From Entomospira culicis (GTDB lineage: Bacteria > Spirochaetota > Spirochaetia > WRBN01), in NCBI RefSeq assembly GCF_028748145.1, contig NZ_CP118181.1, positions 379,433 through 443,432 of the forward strand: a DNA stretch of 64,000 bases, given 5' to 3'. Position 1 is the first letter of the stretch. Every line of letters begins with the position of its first letter. A program made the translations under genes and the position numbers. Shown one piece after another: positions 9,408 through 18,830 of the stretch. The notes under the pieces were generated by a model. The model did not search any database, had not been told where the DNA came from, and saw only the letters and a program-made list of their open reading frames with translations.

Positions 9408-9438
9408 AAAAAATCACACGCGATTGGTGTGATTTTTT
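9408..9438 (-). terminator. Bidirectional-looking terminator after RNase Y
   Basis: AAAAAATCACAC (9408-9419) and GTGTGATTTTTT (9427-9438) form a 12-bp stem with a 7-base loop and T-tracts on both strands. It ends rny transcription on the minus strand before ymdB. Confidence 0.8.
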
Positions 9439-9451
9439 ATTTTGTTGAAAA

Positions 9452-10984
9452 TTATTTGGCGTATTCAATGACGCGCGTCTCTCTCATGAGGGTGATGCGG
9501 ATGCGTCCGGGGTATTTGAGTTCGTTCTCGATTTGAGTGGCGATCTTTTGCCCCATGACGCGCATTTTTTCATCAGAAATATCCTCGTGATTGACTAAAA
9601 TGCGTAACTCTCGCCCCGCTTGCACGGCGAAGGCGCGTTCGACGCCTTGATAGCTATTGGCGATCTTCTCGAGTGCTTCAAGTCGTTTGATATAGCCGTC
9701 GAGGGTTTCGCGTCTTGCCCCAGGACGCGATGCGGAGATGGCATCGGCAACTTGAATGATGATCGCTTCTGGGGTGCGCGGTTCCACATCGTTATGGTGC
9801 GCCATAATAGCATGAACAACGGCTTCTTTTTCGCCTAATTTTTTCATGAGCTCAGCACCGACCTCGGCATGATTACCATCACCATCGGTGTCGACACCTT
9901 TACCGACATCGTGGAAGAGACCGGCGCGTTTACAGACTTCACGATTAGCACCTACTTCGGCGGCAATCATGCCAGCAATCTTACTGACTTCTTTGCTGTG
10001 GGCAAGTACATTCTGTCCATAGCTAGAGCGGAAGTGCAGGCGACCAAGTACGCGTAAGGTCTCGTTGCTAAGGTTGGTAAGACCCAGCTCAAAGGCGGCT
10101 TTATCGCCCTCTTCAAAGATGAGCTGATTGAATTCTTTGGTGATTTTTTGTACAACTTCTTCAATACGCGTGGGGTGAATGCGCCCATCGCTGACTAGAC
10201 GCTCAATGGCGGCCTTGGCGATGGCTTTACGCACGGGATCGTAGGCGCTAAGCACGAGAACCTCTGGGGTGTCATCGATGATGATATCGACACCGGTGAG
10301 CGTCTCTAGGGTGCGAATATTGCGACCTTCTCGCCCGATGATGCGACCTTTCATTTCGTCGTTGGGCAGGCTGACAGCGGTAACGGTAATATCGGAGGTA
10401 ACCTCGGCGCTAAGGCGCTGGATGGTGGTAACAAGGATGTCGCGCGCTTTCTTTTCGGCGGTCTCCTTGGTCTCTTGCTCGATCTTACCGATGAGGGTTC
10501 TGGCATCACGACGCGCCTCATCTTCCATGGCAAGGATGAGTTGCTCTTTGGCCTCTTCGATGGTGAGCCCTGCGACGCGTTCGAGCTCTTGGTGTTGTTG
10601 GGTGAGCAGTGCTTCGAGAGCATGCTCTTTCTCTTCTAATTGCTTCTCTTTGTGGGAGAGGCTCTGCAATTTCTTTTCCGTTGCTTGCATTTTTCGATCA
10701 AGGTTGTCCTCTTTGCTAAGGAGACGACTTTCAAGACGCTGGAGCTCTTGACGTTGATCGCGTAACTCTTTTTCTTGGGTTTTTCGTTCAGTAACTAATT
10801 GACTTTGGGCATCCAAGAGGAGCTCTTTACGTTCGTTTTCGGCTTCCTTCTGGATTTGAGCAATATTTTTGAGGGCTTGTTGTTCGGAGCTTTTGGCTTG
10901 CGCCTTAGCGTAGAACCAGCGACTGATCCAACCAATAAAAAATGTGAAAGCAAGGGAAAATACCAATAAAATCATGTTTAACAT
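9452..10984 (-). CDS. rny: Ribonuclease Y
   Basis: The 510 residues match the usual RNase Y length. In order they show one membrane anchor (about 3-21), a long charged coiled coil rich in Gln, Glu and Lys (about 25-190), a KH RNA-binding domain with GRIIGREGRN, and an HD phosphohydrolase domain containing AHSKEVSKIA and FHDVGKGVD, whose His-Asp pair binds metal. RNase Y is the membrane-bound endonuclease that starts bulk mRNA decay in bacteria lacking RNase E. ATG at 10984 has AAGGGG upstream; a second ATG three codons in is possible. It has its own near-consensus promoter and precedes ymdB, its frequent neighbour. Confidence 0.96.
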   Translation of the reverse strand: MLNMILLVFSLAFTFFIGWISRWFYAKAQAKSSEQQALKNIAQIQKEAENERKELLLDAQSQLVTERKTQEKELRDQRQELQRLESRLLSKEDNLDRKMQATEKKLQSLSHKEKQLEEKEHALEALLTQQHQELERVAGLTIEEAKEQLILAMEDEARRDARTLIGKIEQETKETAEKKARDILVTTIQRLSAEVTSDITVTAVSLPNDEMKGRIIGREGRNIRTLETLTGVDIIIDDTPEVLVLSAYDPVRKAIAKAAIERLVSDGRIHPTRIEEVVQKITKEFNQLIFEEGDKAAFELGLTNLSNETLRVLGRLHFRSSYGQNVLAHSKEVSKIAGMIAAEVGANREVCKRAGLFHDVGKGVDTDGDGNHAEVGAELMKKLGEKEAVVHAIMAHHNDVEPRTPEAIIIQVADAISASRPGARRETLDGYIKRLEALEKIANSYQGVERAFAVQAGRELRILVNHEDISDEKMRVMGQKIATQIENELKYPGRIRITLMRETRVIEYAK

Positions 10985-11026
10985 TTATTGAATCCCCTTT
11001 TGACAATCTAACTTAAAATCGCCTTT

Positions 11027-11056
11027 ATTATAGAAGATTCTTTACTCTTTGGTCAA
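11027..11056 (-). promoter_or_regulatory. Promoter for rny
   Basis: On the minus strand TTGACC (11056-11051), an 18-bp spacer and a perfect TATAAT (11032-11027) are seen, about 43 bp before the ATG. Confidence 0.8.
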
Positions 11057-11162
11057 GGGGTGCATCAAAATTTTATAAAAAAGTTGTGAGGAAAAGAGCG
11101 AATTATTCCGAAAATAGCTAATTTTTAACTCATCTTTATTTTTTTATCGATAATATATTTGC

Positions 11163-11191
11163 TTGTATTTATATTTAAAGTGTGCTATAAT
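11163..11191 (+). promoter_or_regulatory. Promoter for the single-chain carboxylase, with long leader
   Basis: TTGTAT (11163-11168), 17 bp, TATAAT (11186-11191) preceded by TG one base upstream, an extended -10. The transcript leader would be about 130 nt. It holds a possible 13-codon ORF from ATG 11203, but no riboswitch I recognise. Confidence 0.7.
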
Positions 11192-11328
11192 GAATTCTGT
11201 ATATGCGATTGTATGATAAAAATTTGAGTTATTGCCTAGCTTAAGACGATACTCAAAAGAAGGATCGTGCAGGCGCTGGGTATGGCTTAGCGGAAGCGTT
11301 CAATCTATGTGAGCAGAGGAGATAAGAG

Positions 11329-14300
11329 ATGCGACCAGTATTGGAAGATGGAGCGTTGATTGGAATTATCAACCGTGGTGAGGCGGCGATGCGTTTCATC
11401 CGCGCACTAAAAGAGTACAATCTCAAACATAAGACGAATTTTAGCAGTGTTGCTTTCTATATTGACGAAGAAGAGCAGGCGCTCTTTGTGCAAGAGGCCG
11501 ACTATGCTTATCCTCTATCGAGCTTTAGCCAAGAGCCGGTGGCAGAGAGTGCCTATATTTCGCACGAGCTACTGCTCTACGCTCTCACCAAAAGTGGCTG
11601 TAATGCCGTTTGGGCGGGCTGGGGTTTTGTCAGTGAGGATACGATCTTTGTCTCTAAGCTTGAGCAGGCTGATTTGATCTTTTTAGGCCCTTCCTCGGCG
11701 AGTATGTCTTCTTTGGGCGATAAAATCAATAGTAAGGCGTTGGCCGTGCATAGTAATGTCGCGGTAACACCTTGGTCAGGGGAGTCGATCACTTCGCTGG
11801 AACACGCCAAGGAGTGGGCAGATAAGATTGGTTATCCGGTGATCCTCAAGGCAAGTAATGCGGGGGGGGGGCGTGGCATTCGGTTTGTATGGCAAGCGAG
11901 CGATCTTGCTGATGCTTATCATTCGGCACGTGAGGAGACGATTCGTTTTACAGGCACGGATATTCTCTTTATGGAGCGATTGGTAGCCACGGCGCGCCAC
12001 TTTGAGGTGCAGGCGATTGGCGACTATCACGGGAATGTGAAGACCTTTGGCGTGCGCGACTGTAGTGTGCAACGGCGTAATCAAAAGATTATCGAAGAGA
12101 CCCCACCTATCAACGTCGACCCTGATGTGCTTTTGGAGATGGAGGCTTCGGCAAAGCGTCTTTTGGAGCAGGCTAAGTATGAGGGCGCAGGCACGGTCGA
12201 ATTTATTTACGATGTGGAGCGTCAAGCCGCCTACTTTATGGAGGTCAATGCGCGTCTACAGGTGGAGCATCCGATTACCGAGGAGCTCTACCAAATTGAT
12301 TTAGTGGCAGCGCAAATCGATATCGCCCAAGGCAAGAGCATCGCCCACTATGATCGCACGCCATATGGTCATGTCATGGAGCTTCGTCTTAACGCCGAGG
12401 ATGCCATGCAAGAATTTAAGCCAGCTCCAGGCTTTGTGCGCTACTTTAAGCCGGCCGCGGGCTTGGGAGTTCGGGTTGATTCAAGCATTGCCACGGGCTC
12501 GACGATCTCTTCTAAATTTGATAGTATGGTAGCCAAGATTATCGTGCGTGCAAGCGATCGTTCCGAGGCGATAGCTCGACTCAAGCGCGCCATCGAGGAG
12601 ACCTTTATCGCGATTAAGGGTGGAACTACGAACCGACTCTTTGCGCTTGAGTTGTTGAATCATCCCAAGGTGATAGCTGGTGGGGTGAGTACACGTTTTG
12701 TGGAGGAGTATCTATCGCAACGTACCATTTCGATGGATTATGCGGTGCATGCGCTTTTGGTGGTGGCTGCCGAAACTTATCTCTTGCGTGAGGAGCGTGA
12801 GGAGCAGATCTTTGTGCAAGAGGTGCGCTCTTTGGGGCAACCGCGTGATGTTAAGCTCTTTAAGGAGCAATCGATCGTCTTAACCTTGGCGCAACAGCGC
12901 TATCAGTTAGAGGTGCGGGCGCTTTGGGCGAATCTCTTTGTGGTTCGTTATAATAATCAGCAGTATCTTTACACCTATCAGCGTGAGGCGCATCAGCGGG
13001 CGCTTCTGGGTTTTGCTGGCGATTCCATGACGGTGCAGGTAAGCGCCAGTGGCATGCTTTGGCGTATCGAGTTGGGGCAGAGTTCTTATCTTGTGGATAG
13101 TGATAGCTATGGCATGATTGCCGCCGCCTCGCCGGGGGTGGTGCTTTCGCTTGCGGTGGAGGTGGGGAGCCTTGTACGTAGTGGCGATCTTCTGCTTTAC
13201 ATGGAGGCGATGAAGATGGAGATGCCTGTCTATGCCTCGGTGGATGGCGTGGTCAGTAGCATTAAGGTTGACGTGGGTCAGCAGGTGATGGCGGGTGCGA
13301 TTTTGATGAAGATTGAAGAGCAGTCGCAAGGGGAGGCGCAAACGCAAACCGTTAAGAGCGATATCTTTGCTGGTCTCTTTGGCGAGATGCCTCTGGATGA
13401 GCTGGAGGTGCAGGCGCTGATGAGTGGTTATGTTGCTTCACCGAGCATTATTCATGCGGTTACTGCCGAGAGCGAAATTTTGGCCAGCGCGCTTCCTTTT
13501 TACGTGATGACGCACCAGCTCTTTTCGCATGAGCCGATAAGTGATAGCAACGCAATTTCGTACCGCGAAGGATTTTTACGCCTCTTGCGTGGGTTGCCGT
13601 TAAGCGAGGCTACAGAGGAGTTGCAAGCATTGATGACTTGCTTAGCTAGCCTGTATGGCAAACGCTACCAAAAGCTCGAACGTGCAGAGATTTTGGGGTT
13701 GGGCTATCGTCTCTATCAGGCATACGCACGCAAGGCAGAACAGGAGAAAGTGTTACAATATCTCTTTGTGCATGTTAAAGATATTAATCTAAACGATCGC
13801 TTTATGGTGGATGATCTGCAGGCGATTGTGAAGATGCACAACTCGCTCTCGGTGGTGGCGCAAGACTTTATCTATCATCACTTTACGACGCAAGAGCTTA
13901 AGGCGCTGGCTAGCGATAAGGTGGTGCGTTTTCAGCGCGTTTTTGAGATGATGAGCCAGTACCCTCGGCATAAAGATGAGCTAATGCCTTTGGCAATGAA
14001 GTATGGACCAGTGAGCGAGATGGAGCTCTTTGCCCGTATTGATGGCGGGATTTTTGAACACTTGGGCATGGAGATTTTGGCTAATCGACTCTTTTTAGGT
14101 CGAGCGATGGTGGTGGGATTTTATCGTCCAAATTATTTCGAATTTACCTACCAAGATTACGACGCGCACGCAGTACGGGCCTCGATGATTGCCTATCAAA
14201 GTATGGAGCGTGATGCGCAATTATTGTTGGAGAGTCAAGCCGAACACCTCCTCCTAATCTGCCATGCGCATACGGCACAGTCATTGGCGCAAGTGCTTGA

Positions 14301-16635
14301 GCACTTAGAGGCAAAGGCATCAACCTCTTTAGTACGTATCACCTTTTTGAGTACAGAAGCTGGAGCCATGGGTTTACGCTATCAGCATTACTATCGAACC
14401 CCTGAGGGTTGGCAGATTGACCCGATCTACTTAGATTTTAATCTCTTTCATTTTCATCAGCTACGTCTCTATCGCTTAGCTCCTTTCGCGTTAAAGCACC
14501 AAAAGTTGAGCAGTACGATGGGTTTGATTTTGGCGCAGGCGCACGAGCAAGCCAAAGATGAGCGCTTTATTCTTTATATGAGTGTGGAGGCACTTCGGCC
14601 GATTATGGGCGAGCGAGTCCATCTTTTGGGCTTGGAAGAGTCGCTTTCGGAGGGAGTTTTTGCATTAAGACAGGCGCAATTGCAACGTAAAAAGCGTCTT
14701 TACTGGAATCGTATTCTTATCTTCGTACAACAGCCTATCGATGCACTGATGGAGGAGATTGGGCAGTACAGCCTCGATCTTACCCAAAAATTACTTGATA
14801 CGGAACTGGGTATTGAGCGTGTTTCGGTGTATATCACGCATCTTAATGGTGAACAAGAAGAGCTGACGCTGACGCCTTCGGGATCGATTCAGCAGATGAG
14901 TTTGGTACGACGTGTGCCCAAGACCGAGCCTCTTAAGTTGCAAAATCACTATGATAGTAAGGTGATGCGCGCGCATGCTCGCGGTCTCTTCTATCCATAT
15001 GAACTGATCAAATTTTTGGAGAATGGGGATTTTGGTCTGCCCAAGGCACGCTTTGTGGAGTATGATCTGGTGGACGATGCTAGTTTTAGGTTGCAAGTGG
15101 TGGAGCGTGATATCGCCTTGAACCGTGCGAATGTGGTGGTTGGGTCTATCGAGCAAGAGAGCCAAGGGGTGCTTTATCAACGGATGATGATTCTCTCGGA
15201 TGCCACGCAAGATATGGGGTCGCTTGCTGAACCAGAGGCGCGTCGGGTGATTGCGGTGTTGGATATGGCCAGTGAGCTGGGCTTGCCGGTGGAGTGGTTA
15301 CCCTTGAGTTCGGGCGCGAAGATTACGCTAGATTCTGGTACGGAGAATCTGGATTGGACGGCGGCGGTCTTACGGCGCATCATCGAATTTACCCAAGCGG
15401 GGGGCGAGATCAATATTATTGTCAGTGGAATCAATGTGGGCGCGCAGTCGTATTGGAATGCCGAAGCCACGATGTTGATGCACACGCGTGGTCTCTTGAT
15501 TATGACTGATATGGGCAGTATGTTGCTTACGGGTAAGCGTGCGCTGGACTTTGCTGGTGCGGTTTCGGCAAGCGACAACTTAGGGATCGGCGGGGCACAG
15601 GCAATCATGTTGCCCAATGGTGAGGCGCAAATCTACGCACCCACGCTCAAAGAGGCCTATCATATTTTGTTACGTCATTATGCGACTTTTTATGCGAAAC
15701 AAGGAGAAAAGGTTGCCAAGCTGGTTAGCGACGATCCTGCGACGCGCGATATCGGGTTGATGCCTTATGAAGATGCCTTTGAAGCGGGATTCCAGAAGAT
15801 TGATGATATCTTTAGTGAGGATCTTAATGGCGAGCGGAAGAAACCTTTCTCGATGCGGCAAGTGATGCGCGCCCTCTGCGATCAAGATAGCGAGCCTTTG
15901 GAGCGTATGGCAATGATGGCCAATGCGCAAGGCGTGGTGGTGTGGCAGAGCCGGATTGGGGGGTATGCTTGTGGGTTGATTGGTATTGAGAGTCATCCGC
16001 AGGCGCGTCATGGACAGATTAGTGGCGATGGCCCTGCAACCTATTCGGGTGGAACGCTCTATCCTTTGGGAAGTAATAAGTTAGCACGCGCGGTTAATAT
16101 CTTCTCCGATCGGTTGCCTTTGGTGATTTTAGCGAACTTGTCGGGCTTCGATGGCTCTCCTGAATCGCTACGCTTGCGTCAACTGGAGTGGGGCGCCGAG
16201 ATTGGTCGGGCGATGGTCAACTTTAAAGGTCCTATCCTCTTTGTGGTTACCTCGCGTTATCATGGTGGGGCGTATGTTGTCTTCTCTAAGATGCTCAATA
16301 GCCAGATTACCACGTATGCATTGAGTGGGGCGTTTGCCTCGGTGATTGGCGGAGCGCCCGCAGCTGCGGTGGTCTTTCCGGCGTTGGTGGCGAAGCGAAC
16401 CCTTGCGGATGAACGCTGGCAACGGGCGCATCGGGAGAAGCAGTTAGATTCGCGTCAGATGAGCGATCTTTATCAAGAGATTTACTTGGAGAAGCAACAA
16501 GAGCTGGCGGTGGAATTCGATCAGACGCACAATATTGAGCGCGCTAAGTCGGTTGGATCGATCGATAAAATTATCGAACTTGCTGGCTTACGCCCAAGCG
16601 TGGTACAATTTTTGCAAGATTTTTATCAAAAGTAA
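11329..16635 (+). CDS. Single-chain acetyl-CoA (acyl-CoA) carboxylase: BC-BCCP-CT fusion
   Basis: One 1768-residue polypeptide appears to carry every activity for making malonyl-CoA. Residues ~5-460 are biotin carboxylase: an ATP-grasp glycine loop (ASNAGGGRGIRFV) and MEVNARLQVEHPITEE. Residues ~590-668 are the biotin carrier, with EAMKMEM placing biotin on Lys629. About 600 residues without clear motifs follow (~690-1290), comparable in place to the central region of eukaryotic ACC. The carboxyltransferase occupies ~1290-1755, with LPLSSGAKITLDSGT, GISGDGPATYSGGT-like glycine turns and FVVTSRYHGGAYVV. Most bacteria use separate AccA-D subunits. ATG 11329 follows AGGAGA. The gene has its own promoter and terminator. 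Acetyl-CoA is the likely substrate, but propionyl- or longer acyl-CoA cannot be excluded. Confidence 0.88.
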   Translation: MRPVLEDGALIGIINRGEAAMRFIRALKEYNLKHKTNFSSVAFYIDEEEQALFVQEADYAYPLSSFSQEPVAESAYISHELLLYALTKSGCNAVWAGWGFVSEDTIFVSKLEQADLIFLGPSSASMSSLGDKINSKALAVHSNVAVTPWSGESITSLEHAKEWADKIGYPVILKASNAGGGRGIRFVWQASDLADAYHSAREETIRFTGTDILFMERLVATARHFEVQAIGDYHGNVKTFGVRDCSVQRRNQKIIEETPPINVDPDVLLEMEASAKRLLEQAKYEGAGTVEFIYDVERQAAYFMEVNARLQVEHPITEELYQIDLVAAQIDIAQGKSIAHYDRTPYGHVMELRLNAEDAMQEFKPAPGFVRYFKPAAGLGVRVDSSIATGSTISSKFDSMVAKIIVRASDRSEAIARLKRAIEETFIAIKGGTTNRLFALELLNHPKVIAGGVSTRFVEEYLSQRTISMDYAVHALLVVAAETYLLREEREEQIFVQEVRSLGQPRDVKLFKEQSIVLTLAQQRYQLEVRALWANLFVVRYNNQQYLYTYQREAHQRALLGFAGDSMTVQVSASGMLWRIELGQSSYLVDSDSYGMIAAASPGVVLSLAVEVGSLVRSGDLLLYMEAMKMEMPVYASVDGVVSSIKVDVGQQVMAGAILMKIEEQSQGEAQTQTVKSDIFAGLFGEMPLDELEVQALMSGYVASPSIIHAVTAESEILASALPFYVMTHQLFSHEPISDSNAISYREGFLRLLRGLPLSEATEELQALMTCLASLYGKRYQKLERAEILGLGYRLYQAYARKAEQEKVLQYLFVHVKDINLNDRFMVDDLQAIVKMHNSLSVVAQDFIYHHFTTQELKALASDKVVRFQRVFEMMSQYPRHKDELMPLAMKYGPVSEMELFARIDGGIFEHLGMEILANRLFLGRAMVVGFYRPNYFEFTYQDYDAHAVRASMIAYQSMERDAQLLLESQAEHLLLICHAHTAQSLAQVLEHLEAKASTSLVRITFLSTEAGAMGLRYQHYYRTPEGWQIDPIYLDFNLFHFHQLRLYRLAPFALKHQKLSSTMGLILAQAHEQAKDERFILYMSVEALRPIMGERVHLLGLEESLSEGVFALRQAQLQRKKRLYWNRILIFVQQPIDALMEEIGQYSLDLTQKLLDTELGIERVSVYITHLNGEQEELTLTPSGSIQQMSLVRRVPKTEPLKLQNHYDSKVMRAHARGLFYPYELIKFLENGDFGLPKARFVEYDLVDDASFRLQVVERDIALNRANVVVGSIEQESQGVLYQRMMILSDATQDMGSLAEPEARRVIAVLDMASELGLPVEWLPLSSGAKITLDSGTENLDWTAAVLRRIIEFTQAGGEINIIVSGINVGAQSYWNAEATMLMHTRGLLIMTDMGSMLLTGKRALDFAGAVSASDNLGIGGAQAIMLPNGEAQIYAPTLKEAYHILLRHYATFYAKQGEKVAKLVSDDPATRDIGLMPYEDAFEAGFQKIDDIFSEDLNGERKKPFSMRQVMRALCDQDSEPLERMAMMANAQGVVVWQSRIGGYACGLIGIESHPQARHGQISGDGPATYSGGTLYPLGSNKLARAVNIFSDRLPLVILANLSGFDGSPESLRLRQLEWGAEIGRAMVNFKGPILFVVTSRYHGGAYVVFSKMLNSQITTYALSGAFASVIGGAPAAAVVFPALVAKRTLADERWQRAHREKQLDSRQMSDLYQEIYLEKQQELAVEFDQTHNIERAKSVGSIDKIIELAGLRPSVVQFLQDFYQK

Positions 16636-16644
16636 AAAGATAAT

Positions 16645-16680
16645 AAAGCACTTGCCTTAAAACGATAAGGCGGGTGCTTT
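16645..16680 (+). terminator. Hairpin after the carboxylase gene
   Basis: AAAGCACTTGCCTT and AAGGCGGGTGCTTT form a 14-bp stem with two G-U pairs and an 8-base loop. The T-tract is weak. It also lies downstream of the convergent pseudouridine synthase gene. Confidence 0.65.
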
Positions 16681-16693
16681 CGTGTCGAAATTT

Positions 16694-17317
16694 TTAGATA
16701 TTGAGTTGGGTAATGGCGCGCTTGAGTTGGTGGAGTTCTTGTTTGATGGGTAGTTGGACGTGGATATTTTTGCTGGGGATAATCAACTCGCTAGCGTAGA
16801 GCGCGAGTGGGCTTTTTAGGGTGCGATTGAGGGCGAAGTTGCCATATTTGGTGTCGCCGATGATAGGCAGATTTTGGTTCTTTAGGTGGATACGAATCTG
16901 GTGCATGCGCCCTGACTGTAGCTCGATTTTGAGCAGTGAAGCGTGGGGTTGCCAGCGCTCTACTTTTTGGATGATCGACTTGGCGCGCTTACTTTTATTG
17001 TGTACCATAATCGCCTCTTCCGCCACCATCTGTCTAGGTGCATCGCCCCAAACCACGGCATGATAGATCTTTTGGATAGCGGTAGGATGGCTAAAAAGTT
17101 GGCTATAGTGATAGGCGCTAGCTGGACGCTTGGCGATGATAATCAGCCCTTGGGTGGCGGCATCAAGGCGGTGTACGGGGTAGATCTTCTGCTCAAAGAG
17201 GCTGGTTAAGTGCTCTACCAGCGAGTAAGCTACCCCCTTACCCGGTTGCACGGCGAGCCCTGCGGGTTTGGCAAAGATCCAAATTTCATGATTTTCAAAG
17301 AGCAATGGCGTATTCAT
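16694..17317 (-). CDS. RluA-family RNA pseudouridine synthase
   Basis: From ATG 17317 the protein is 207 residues, short for the family and without an N-terminal S4 domain. The catalytic block HRLDAATQGLIIIAK is at 49-63, Asp52 being the nucleophile, and KPAGLAVQPG lies at 18-27. Later comes MHQIRIHLKNQNLPIIGD, typical of the RluA fold. Such enzymes convert uridine to pseudouridine in 23S rRNA or tRNA; the exact target is unknown. A TTG upstream (17353) would extend it, but that TTG is part of a perfect promoter whose -10 box ends seven bases before the ATG. The mRNA should therefore begin at or next to this ATG. Confidence 0.88.
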   Translation of the reverse strand: MNTPLLFENHEIWIFAKPAGLAVQPGKGVAYSLVEHLTSLFEQKIYPVHRLDAATQGLIIIAKRPASAYHYSQLFSHPTAIQKIYHAVVWGDAPRQMVAEEAIMVHNKSKRAKSIIQKVERWQPHASLLKIELQSGRMHQIRIHLKNQNLPIIGDTKYGNFALNRTLKSPLALYASELIIPSKNIHVQLPIKQELHQLKRAITQLNI

Positions 17318-17324
17318 TTTTCCT

Positions 17325-17353
17325 ATTATAGGTTGCCCGCGCCAAGATGTCAA
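17325..17353 (-). promoter_or_regulatory. Consensus promoter producing a leaderless mRNA (pseudouridine synthase)
   Basis: On the minus strand a perfect TTGACA (17353-17348), 17-bp spacer and perfect TATAAT (17330-17325) are seen. The bases AGGAAAA then lead directly into ATG 17317. Transcription normally starts 6-8 bases after the -10 box, that is, at the start codon. Confidence 0.85.
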
Positions 17354-17432
17354 GCCGTTGGCGTGGACGAATTTTGGAAAGAATCGGGCGTTTGGGTCAA
17401 TTTTCGTCTAGGTGAGTGTCGATAAATGGAGT

Positions 17433-18785
17433 ATGAAACGGAATATAATGACATTTTTACTCATGTTATCTTTTATGGGTTATAAAGGATATGCATTGGA
17501 TTGGATCGATGAGCATCTTGATGATCGCGAGCCTGCTCCAGAGGGCGTTCCGTCTGCTGATGGATTGCCCCACGAGAGCGATCTCCAAGCGGAACGATCG
17601 TCGCCGGTTGTTCCTGATAATATTGAAGAGCCACGCTTAGAGACACAACGGGTGGAGGTGTTGGAAGAGAAACGTGAGGATCGCGTTTTTGTTACCGATT
17701 TTTCGCAAATTGAGCTTCAACACGCCATGAATTTAGAACGATTAAGTTTATCTACGCAAGCCCATGCTGCCTACAATCGCGCTATCGATGTGGCTGCGCT
17801 TAAGGGTGATGAGGCGTTGTTACAGGCGCTTTTGGCACGTGCGGGTTTTTACTTGCGTCATCGAGACTTAGATGGGGCAGAGAGCGATTATCGTACTGCT
17901 ATTGAGTTGGTGGCTGTGGAGCGTCGCTATGCCTTGGCTGACTATGTAGCTAGGGAGTATGCCCATCAAGGTTTTTGGGAGGAGTCGTTACCTTGGTATA
18001 GCCGAAAGATTGCCGCCGACCCCAAATCGATTGTCGGATATACCGAGCGCGCTTATGCCTATGTTAAGATTAATCGCTATCGTACTGCCTTGTGGGATTA
18101 TGATATGGCGCTCTCTTTGGCAAAGGAGCAAGATACCAAAGAGCGTATCGAATTTGAGCGAGCTAAGCTCTACTTTGCACTAGGGGATAGAGAGCGTGCC
18201 GATGCAAGTTTTGCGCGATCGCCCCAGAGTGCGCCCTATTTGCGTGTGCGATCGGAATTTTATCGAAGCCAAAATCGTAATCAAGAGGCCATTGATGCCT
18301 ATGCGCAGTTAATTACGGAAGAGCCAAAATTTGCCAGCGATCATGCGCTACGGGGCGAGTGGCAAGCCCTACGTGGGGAGCATGCTCTGGCGCGAGAGAG
18401 CTTTAACAAGGCGATTGAGTTAGCTCCTGAAGATGCATCGATTGTGGCGCGTCGGGCGCACTTTTTGATGGAACAGGGGGATTATGAGAACGCGTTACGC
18501 GATTACAGCCGAGCGATTGCCTTACAACCCGATGTGGCGCATCGTTATGCCGAGCGGGCACGCTTGCTGGAGAAAAAGGGCGATTTGCTCTTGGCAATTG
18601 CTGACTTTAGCCGTGCTATCGACCTTGAACCAACGCGTGCCTTTCGCTACAATGAACGCGCCGCCGCCTATCAACGACAGGGGCAGGTGCAGTTAGCGCT
18701 CAATGATTATGCACAGGCGCTTCGTTTAGATTCTGGTAATGTGACGGCACAGCGTGGCTGGGCAGAACTTCAGCGTCATCAGTAA
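17433..18785 (+). CDS. Secreted TPR-repeat protein
   Basis: From ATG 17433 the protein is 450 residues. It has a signal peptide (residues 1 to about 22, ending GYALD), a Pro/Glu-rich spacer to about 75, then eight or nine tetratricopeptide repeats to the C-terminus with the usual Ala/Gly/Tyr/Pro pattern (for example ARESFNKAIELAPEDAS and ALRDYSRAIALQPDVA). TPR arrays bind partner proteins, here in the periplasm. An in-frame GTG at 17412 and an ATG at 17448 are alternative starts; GGAG sits very close to 17433, so the choice is uncertain. It leads an envelope operon with a LysM amidase 45 bp downstream, so a role in organising wall-remodelling enzymes is inferred. Confidence 0.8.
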   Translation: MKRNIMTFLLMLSFMGYKGYALDWIDEHLDDREPAPEGVPSADGLPHESDLQAERSSPVVPDNIEEPRLETQRVEVLEEKREDRVFVTDFSQIELQHAMNLERLSLSTQAHAAYNRAIDVAALKGDEALLQALLARAGFYLRHRDLDGAESDYRTAIELVAVERRYALADYVAREYAHQGFWEESLPWYSRKIAADPKSIVGYTERAYAYVKINRYRTALWDYDMALSLAKEQDTKERIEFERAKLYFALGDRERADASFARSPQSAPYLRVRSEFYRSQNRNQEAIDAYAQLITEEPKFASDHALRGEWQALRGEHALARESFNKAIELAPEDASIVARRAHFLMEQGDYENALRDYSRAIALQPDVAHRYAERARLLEKKGDLLLAIADFSRAIDLEPTRAFRYNERAAAYQRQGQVQLALNDYAQALRLDSGNVTAQRGWAELQRHQ

Positions 18786-18830
18786 ATCTGCGTAGCTAAA
18801 ATGAGGAAAAAAGGGGGCGAGGAGAGAAGA

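Noticed and set aside
11192-11328. Riboswitch in the carboxylase leader
   Set aside because: Only short imperfect stems are visible and none of the conserved cores I know (TPP, FMN, cobalamin, glycine, SAM) is present.
17317-17353. Upstream TTG start for the pseudouridine synthase
   Set aside because: The TTG is the first base triplet of a perfect TTGACA -35 box, so it is not transcribed.
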